Source: Thermoplasmatota archaeon
GTDB lineage: Archaea; Thermoplasmatota; JAQUQK01
Direction: 5' to 3'
Length of the DNA: 6,534 nucleotides
Assembly: GCA_028716125.1 (NCBI GenBank)
Contig: JAQUQK010000109.1
Location: 1-6,534, forward strand
The translations under genes and the position numbers were made by a program. Shown piece by piece: positions 1 to 5,600 of the stretch. A model generated the notes under the pieces. The model was not told the DNA's origin, made no database searches, and saw only the letters and a list, made by a program, of their open reading frames with translations. How positions within the stretch are numbered: the first letter of the stretch is position 1; the number at the start of each line of letters is the position of its first letter.

Positions 1-1492
1 CGGCATGCGCCCAGTGGTGCTGCACTTGCTTAAGCGGAATTGAAAATTCTTCCGACATTCTGCGCGCCAATCTAGTAGTTGCAAACTGTGGATGCAGGTC
101 GCAAACAATGGCTTCTGGTTTTGTGTTTGTAAGATGAATCAGCCTGCGAGTTGCATCTTCCAGAAATGCGAGTGTGTCCGGCTTTTCAACGTCGCCAATA
201 TGCTGTGAAAGGAATGCGCGTTTGCCATTCAGGATGCAGGAAGTGACGCAAAGCTCGGCGCCGAGCGCAAGAATGTTTTTCCCGTTTCCCTTGAATTTTT
301 CAGAGATTTCCACGGGCGCTGGCGCGTATCCTCGGGAACGGCGGATGAATGCTGGCTCTCCAGCAACAAATCGAATTACGGAATCGTCGCACCTCTGAGC
401 GATTTCGCGGTCGTGGAACAGGAAATAATCCACAATATTTCCCAATTTTTGCACCGCTTCATTGTTGTCCATCACCATTGGGTCGCCGGGAAGATTTGCG
501 CTTGTCATCACGATTGCTCTTTCCTTCGTCCTGTCAAAAAGCAGGTGGTGCATTCCGGTGTAAGGAAGCATCACGCCAATGTTGTGAAGCCCTGGTGCGA
601 TTTCAGGCGCAAGGTCGTAATTTCCATTTTTGCGAAGAAGGACAATTGGGCGCAAGCTGGAAGTGAGGAGTTTTTCTTCCTCTGCGCTTATTTCGGCAAA
701 ACTCTTTGCCGTCTCAATATCGCGCGCCATCACCGCAAATGGCTGCTGCTTTCGGCGGCGGCGCTGCCGTAGCAAGGACACTGGCACATCAAAACTGGTC
801 GCGGCTGCAATGTGGAAACCGCCGTTGCCCTTTATTGCGACGATTGCTCCTTCGGACAATAGGCGCGACGTTTCCCAAATTGCCTCTTCGGATGATTTTG
901 TGTTGATTTCTTTGCCGTTCTTGTCCGTAAGCCGCGCTCTTGGCCCGCAGTCTTTGCAGGCGACTGTCTGCGCGTGGTATCTCCTGTCAAGCGGGTTTTT
1001 GTATTCTACCGCGCAATCCGCATCCATCGGGAAATCGCGCATCGTGGTGTGCGGGCGATCGTATGGCAGCTTGTCGATTATTGTGAATCTCGGCCCGCAG
1101 TCGGTGCAGGTTGTAAAGAAATAATTGTGCCTTCTGTCCTTTGGGCTTCGCATCTCCGCAAGGCACTTGTCGCACATCCCCACATCCGGCGGAATTACTG
1201 AGCCACTTCCCTCCTTTTTGTCAAGGCTTTCGAGAATTTGGAAATTGCCAAAATGGGCGGCGCGCAGTTCTTCAACTTTAACGTCGTAAATCCTCGCCAG
1301 CGGAGGCAGATTTGCAAACATCAATTTTACAAATTCTTGCGCTTCTTTTTCATCGCAGTCAAGAACAATTTCCACGCCTGCATCGCCGAGGTTGCGCACA
1401 TATCCCTTGAAATTATTCTCTACGGCAAGGCGGTAAATGAAAGGGCGAAAACCAACGCCCTGGACTATGCCGTTCACGTGGATGCGCTGCAT
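1..1492 (-). CDS. hypF: Carbamoyltransferase HypF, [NiFe]-hydrogenase maturation (C-terminus beyond left edge)
   Basis: HypF uses carbamoyl phosphate and ATP to make carbamoyl-adenylate and passes the carbamoyl group to HypE; this becomes the cyanide ligand of the [NiFe] site, in the cytoplasm. The frame is open from ATG at 1492 to the left edge, 497 residues; the family is usually about 750, so roughly a third is missing. Domains in order: acylphosphatase (residues 1-90; QGVGFRP with Arg16, and Asn34 in VRNL); zinc fingers (Cys107, 110, 129, 132, then 160, 179, 182); YrdC-like domain (about 205-390; TSAN at 330-333, RRSRGYAP at 384-391); start of the Kae1-like domain (from about 405; LSQHIGD, CDLHP, then QHHWAH with metal-ligand His492 and His496). 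Oddities: the first Cys of zinc site 2 is Asp157, and the usual RKxR..KPFA signature reads RRRRKQQPFA. The ATG lies directly before the acylphosphatase strand, so the start is well placed. The gap to the protease gene is 36 bases and has no Shine-Dalgarno sequence. Confidence 0.96.
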   Translation of the reverse strand, partial: MQRIHVNGIVQGVGFRPFIYRLAVENNFKGYVRNLGDAGVEIVLDCDEKEAQEFVKLMFANLPPLARIYDVKVEELRAAHFGNFQILESLDKKEGSGSVIPPDVGMCDKCLAEMRSPKDRRHNYFFTTCTDCGPRFTIIDKLPYDRPHTTMRDFPMDADCAVEYKNPLDRRYHAQTVACKDCGPRARLTDKNGKEINTKSSEEAIWETSRLLSEGAIVAIKGNGGFHIAAATSFDVPVSLLRQRRRRKQQPFAVMARDIETAKSFAEISAEEEKLLTSSLRPIVLLRKNGNYDLAPEIAPGLHNIGVMLPYTGMHHLLFDRTKERAIVMTSANLPGDPMVMDNNEAVQKLGNIVDYFLFHDREIAQRCDDSVIRFVAGEPAFIRRSRGYAPAPVEISEKFKGNGKNILALGAELCVTSCILNGKRAFLSQHIGDVEKPDTLAFLEDATRRLIHLTNTKPEAIVCDLHPQFATTRLARRMSEEFSIPLKQVQHHWAHA

Positions 1493-1517
1493 TTTAGCAG
1501 AACGTAATCAAAAAGAA

Positions 1518-1525
1518 GTTTAGAA
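1518..1525 (-). promoter_or_regulatory. Possible TATA box for hypF
   Basis: On the minus strand the 36-base gap between the protease stop codon and the hypF ATG contains TTCTAAAC, ending 26 bases before the ATG. It matches 7 of 8 bases of the better box (TTATAAAC) before the protease gene, which has nearly the same spacing (25). With an archaeal start site about 25 bases downstream, the hypF transcript would begin at or next to its ATG, that is, leaderless. The match to the archaeal TATA consensus is weak, and read-through from the protease gene is also possible. Confidence 0.4.
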
Positions 1526-1528
1526 TTG

Positions 1529-2524
1529 TTATTGGAGCGCCGCCAGCAAATCGGCCGCCTGTATCAGCCCATAGCCATATCTGTTGTCGTGCGGCGTTGC
1601 CTGTCCGGGACACTTCTTCGCAGTATTCATCAAGGCAGTTTTCATTGCAGAGATCGAGACCGGACCGTGCGCCTGCAGCACCAAGGCAATCGCGCCCCCG
1701 GCATATGGAACTGCCTGCGAAGTGCCCGAAGCTTTTCCATACAATCCTTCTTTCCAGCACGAGATAATTCCAACTCCGGGCGCAACAACTTCCGGCTTTT
1801 TATTCGGGTCGCTTCTTCCTCCTACTCCTGGCAGTATCCCGCCATTGCTTCCCCTCTGGCTGAAAGACGCGATAACGTTATTCGAATCGACTGCACCCAC
1901 CGCGATCACGTTCTGCTGGTCTGCAGGGATCGCAACGTCGCTGGCCGCTTCATCGTTCCCTGCGGCAGCAACAACGAAAATTCCGTTCGATGCGGCGCTG
2001 GATGCTGCGTTCCCGGTATTCGTGCCAAGTATCGGTATGTTGTCCTTGCCGCCCAGGGAAAGGCAGATTACGTCGGCTCCGTTGCTGGCGCAGAAATTAA
2101 TCGCCGCCGCAACGTTCTGGTCTGTCCCGCTGCCGCCGGAGTCTATTGCTTTTGCGATGATGTAGCTGGCTTTTGGCGCGATTCCGTTTATTTCGGGCCT
2201 GCCGAAGAAGAAGTCGTACCAGTTCGAAGTTGCGGCAAGTATGCCGCAAACGTGCGTTCCGTGGCCGTTGTCGTCATAAGGCGAACTTTTGCCGTTTACG
2301 TAGTCCTTCCAGGCGATTATGCTCATGGCGGAGAGGGCGGGGTGGCTGATGTCGACACCGGTATCCACAATTCCTATCGTTATGCCGGAGCCGTCGTATT
2401 TGCTCATCAAAACGTCGAGTTGCGTGTTTGACAGCGCCCACTGGTTTTCGGTGGACAGGCAGCCGGAAAACACTGAAATGGTTATCGCAAGCGCAAGGAT
2501 TACGCACAACACCCTGTTTTTCAT
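1529..2524 (-). CDS. Subtilisin-family (S8) serine protease, predicted lipoprotein
   Basis: This is a 331-residue secreted serine endopeptidase of the S8 (subtilase) family. Seen in the sequence: a hydrophobic signal peptide (residues 4-20) ending in a lipobox, VFSGC, with Cys22 as the predicted lipidated residue; catalytic Asp54 in GIVDTG; His88 in NGHGTHVCG; oxyanion-hole Asn190 in AAAGN; and catalytic Ser269 in GTSQAVPYAGG. All catalytic residues are therefore present. The usual GTSMAxPH is altered to GTSQAVPY. Only about 30 residues separate the lipid Cys from the catalytic Asp, so there is no room for a standard I9 propeptide, and no C-terminal domain follows the catalytic domain. An in-frame ATG lies 16 codons upstream at 2572, but the signal peptide begins at 2524 and the TATA box would fall inside the longer reading, so I use 2524. 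The gene lies downstream of the large surface protein gene in the same direction, separated by a T-rich terminator, so it is probably transcribed on its own. The substrate is unknown; the neighbouring surface protein is a candidate by context only. Confidence 0.95.
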   Translation of the reverse strand: MKNRVLCVILALAITISVFSGCLSTENQWALSNTQLDVLMSKYDGSGITIGIVDTGVDISHPALSAMSIIAWKDYVNGKSSPYDDNGHGTHVCGILAATSNWYDFFFGRPEINGIAPKASYIIAKAIDSGGSGTDQNVAAAINFCASNGADVICLSLGGKDNIPILGTNTGNAASSAASNGIFVVAAAGNDEAASDVAIPADQQNVIAVGAVDSNNVIASFSQRGSNGGILPGVGGRSDPNKKPEVVAPGVGIISCWKEGLYGKASGTSQAVPYAGGAIALVLQAHGPVSISAMKTALMNTAKKCPGQATPHDNRYGYGLIQAADLLAALQ

Positions 2525-2538
2525 GGCAACGCCCCTAA

Positions 2539-2586
2539 TTTGTTCTTCGTTTATAAGCTGAAGTTTTAGCATGGATTTTGAACAAA
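2539..2586. repeat. 7-base inverted repeat flanking the TATA box
   Basis: TTTGTTC at 2539-2545 and its exact reverse complement GAACAAA at 2580-2586 sit on either side of the subtilase TATA box, with 34 bases between them. The inner arm lies between the box and the predicted start site. The arrangement could be a paired operator, but 7 bases in AT-rich DNA may be chance. Confidence 0.3.
2549..2557 (-). promoter_or_regulatory. TATA box of the subtilase gene
   Basis: On the minus strand the box reads CTTATAAAC and ends 25 bases before the ATG at 2524. In archaea transcription starts about 25 bases after the box, so the mRNA would begin within a few bases of this ATG (leaderless). This agrees with the signal peptide starting there. 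A short G-rich stretch, AGGGGCG, lies just before the ATG but is a poor Shine-Dalgarno match. No clear purine-rich BRE is visible upstream of the box. Confidence 0.6.
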
Positions 2587-2613
2587 AAACGAAAAAATAG
2601 AGATAGAAAAAGA
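2584..2613 (-). terminator. T-rich transcription terminator after the surface protein gene
   Basis: Directly after the TAA at 2618-2620, the minus strand carries three T runs in succession: five T (2611-2607), six T (2597-2592) and six T (2589-2584), with no preceding hairpin. Repeated U tracts without a stem are the typical form of intrinsic termination in archaea. It would separate the surface protein transcript from that of the subtilase. Confidence 0.6.
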
Positions 2614-2617
2614 AGGC

Positions 2618-5600
2618 TTATTTCTTGCCCTTTGCCTTACGCGCCTTGTTCATGGAGACTATCGCCAGGACGATCGCTCCGGCCATGATGACTCCCATCA
2701 GGCCCGGCCCTGGAATTGACTTCTTCTCGACCTTGAACGTCGCACCGCTTGTGGGCGTTGATGTTACGACGTTCCCTGCCGCGTCAGTGCCGATGCTCAG
2801 GGAAACGGTTGCAGTGCCGGAGGCATCTACTACCTTGTGCGTGTACGTGTAGTGGGTTGCGTCTATCTTCGTCATGGCTACTGCAGCAAGGGTATTAGCT
2901 CCGCTGATTGCAATATTTGGCGCCGGGGAATCCACCATTGCCTCGCTGAATGTGACGTTTATTATCAGCGATTCTCCAGACTTCGCCGTGGCCTTCGAGT
3001 ACGTTACGGCTGCGGTCGGTGCCGTGGTGTCGAACGTCAGCGCAAGGGCCGCGCTCGCAGTGCCTGCATTCACTCTTGCAGTTATCGATTTCGCTCCGTC
3101 TGCGCCCCATACGCCGGACGGCACGATGAACGTGTACGTGCCAGCCGTGATTTCAGCGGCGGTCAGAACGTGCGTCTGTGCAGTGGGGAACGAGGCGCCG
3201 CCAAGCAATATGTCAAGCGTGTTGCCTGCAGCTGCGCCGCTGGTTCCCAAGCCGACGGTGATATGAACTCCCGCGGCTTTCTCTGCGGCGTTGACGATTG
3301 GCCCATCAGTCGAGGTTGGCGCGTCGGTTGTGGTCGTGCCAAGAGTCTTAGCGCCAGTTGTTGTGGTGGCCAGTGCGGCATTGCCTGCCTTGTCGTAAAC
3401 AGATGCGGCGCTCGCGGGCTTAATCTCGACGGTCTCGACGCCGCTTGGGACTCCCGTGACTGTCAAGAACACCCTTATCGTGGTCTCTCCTCCAGCCAGC
3501 GCGGTCGTGCCGTCGTTCTTCTTTACCGACGAAATTGACGCGGCCGTAGCCGAGCCTCCGTTCGCTGTAAATGTCAGCAACAGATTGGCTGCTGTCGGTG
3601 CGGTGGTTCCATCGGCTGCGCCATAAACGCCTTCGCTGAACACGACGTCAATGTAGACGTTGTTTGCGCCAAGCGTTCCAAGGGTAATTGTCGGCGCTGT
3701 AATATCATAAGTCACCGTGTTATCCGTGCTCGTGCTCGCAACGTTTGCATTGCTTGCCGCATCGGTTGCCTTGCCAGCAGCTATAGTTGCAATGACAGTT
3801 CCGGTGCCAGTCATACCAGTCACAGATACTTCGTATGTTGTTCCGCTTCCAGTTACAGTTGCGGTTGTTGCCCCAGCAGTTCCGCTGAGAGTAACATCAC
3901 CAGTTGCAAAGCCAGTTACAGATTCACTGAACACGACAGTGAAGAGTATTGGGCCGGTCTTGACCGGGTCTGCCTGTGTGGTCTTCTGGGTTATCGTTAC
4001 GGTCGGTGCGGTTGTATCGGCTGCGGTTGAATAAGTCCATGTGTTTGTTGTTGTTCCGACGCCTGCATTGCTCGCGAGATCAGTCAATCCAGCCATGGCT
4101 ACTGAAGCCACAACAGTTTGGCCTGATGTAAGTGCTCCAAGATCAGTCAGGTCCTGGCCGGCCAAAGTCAGGGTATAAACACTGGTGGAAGTTGTTGCAA
4201 AGGTTGAGCCGTCAACTGCTCCCGCAGCCGCACCTGCAAAGGCAAGTGTGATATCTGCCGAAGTAAATCCTGTTACGGCTTCGCTGAAAGTAAAGGTGTA
4301 AACCAATGAGGTCTTGGTGCTTGAGGGGCTCGCTGGGACGGTGGTAATTGTTAGCGTCGGTGCGGTAGTGTCGGTTGCGGATGTCGCCATGTTTTTAGCG
4401 CCAGTTGTCGTGGTGGCCAATGCGGCGTTGCCTGAATTGTCGTAAACCGATGTAGCATCCGTCGGCTTGATCTCAATGGTCTCGACGCCATTCGGGGTTC
4501 CAGTGACTGTCAAGAATACCCTCACCGTGGTTTCCCCTCCAGTTAGAACCGATGCAGTTCCCTCGGTCGCACCGTTGTTCTTCTTGACCGACGAAATGAC
4601 CACGTTCGTTGCCGTACCGGTTGCGCCCTTTACAAATGTCAGGGTCAGCTTGGATGACAACAATGGAGTGGTTGCATCAGCCGCGCCATAAACGCCTTCG
4701 CTGAACACAATATCCATATAGACGTTGCCGGCACCGACGGTTCCGGAGGAAATTACCGGTTTTGTGGTGTCAGTCGTCGCGCTCAGGTGTTTAACGCCGG
4801 TTGTCTGAGTGACCAATGCCGGGTTACCTGCCTTGTCATAAACAGAGACGACTGGACCGGCGGCGGCCGACTTAACCTCAATGGTCTCGGCGCCGTTCGG
4901 GGTTCCAGTTACCGTCAGGAATACCCTCACCGTGGTTTCTCCTCCGGCAAGAGCCGTTGCTGATGCCTGAAGTACGCTGTCGGCCTTCTTCACCGATGCA
5001 ATGGCCACGCCCGTTGCGGGACCTCCATTCTGTACAAACGTCAGCGCTAGATCCGATCCGTCTGCTGCCACTGGAGTGGCTCCATCAGCCGCGCCATAAA
5101 CGCCTTCGCTGAACACGACGTCGATATAGAGGTTGCTGGCACCGACGGTTCCTGAAGTAATTGTCGGCGCGGTGTTGTCTATGATATAGGATGTCCTTCC
5201 CGTTGCCGCCGCGTTCGGGTTTCCTGCCGCATCAGTAGCAGTTATCGAAACTGTGTGGGTTCCCTCATTTCCCGCCGGGACCGTCCATGCATACGTCCAG
5301 ACCAGATTGCTTGTTTTAGACATTGCTGCGCCGTTAACTATAGTGCCTATCGTTATCGCCGGCACAGGCGTTTCGTCCATCCCGTTGGCTTCCGTGAAAG
5401 TTGCCGTGATGGCGACTGCGTCGCCGCTCTTGACTCTCCTCGCACCAGTCGTCGCATCGGCATCGGAGACAACTACTGTTGGTGCGGTCATGTCGATTAC
5501 GACTGCGTTTGCTGCAGTCATGTCATTCACAAGCGTGTTGACCGCGTCGTTTCCTGCCGCATCCTTTATCGTTCCGCCGCTCAAGCTTATCGCATTGACG

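Noticed and set aside
174..1201. Several plus-strand open frames of 66-164 codons
   Set aside because: They overlap each other and lie opposite hypF, which has family motifs along its entire visible length.
1510..1514. T5 run after the subtilase stop as a terminator
   Set aside because: A single run of five T lies close to the hypF start and is too short to call; read-through into hypF remains possible.
1494..1760. Minus-strand open frame of 88 codons overlapping the 3' end of the subtilase gene
   Set aside because: It is in another frame of a well-supported gene and has no recognisable motif.
1526..2431. Plus-strand open frame of 301 codons
   Set aside because: It lies exactly opposite the subtilase gene, whose triad is complete. 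Its translation is rich in Arg, Cys and Ser and shows no domain; it is a shadow of G+C-rich codons.
2525..2572. Longer subtilase start at ATG 2572
   Set aside because: The 16 added residues are hydrophilic and would precede the signal peptide, and the TATA box would lie inside the coding region.
2621..2716. Classical PGF-CTERM, PEP-CTERM or LPXTG signal
   Set aside because: None of the exact motifs is present; only the three-part layout is similar, so I call it a possible variant anchor.
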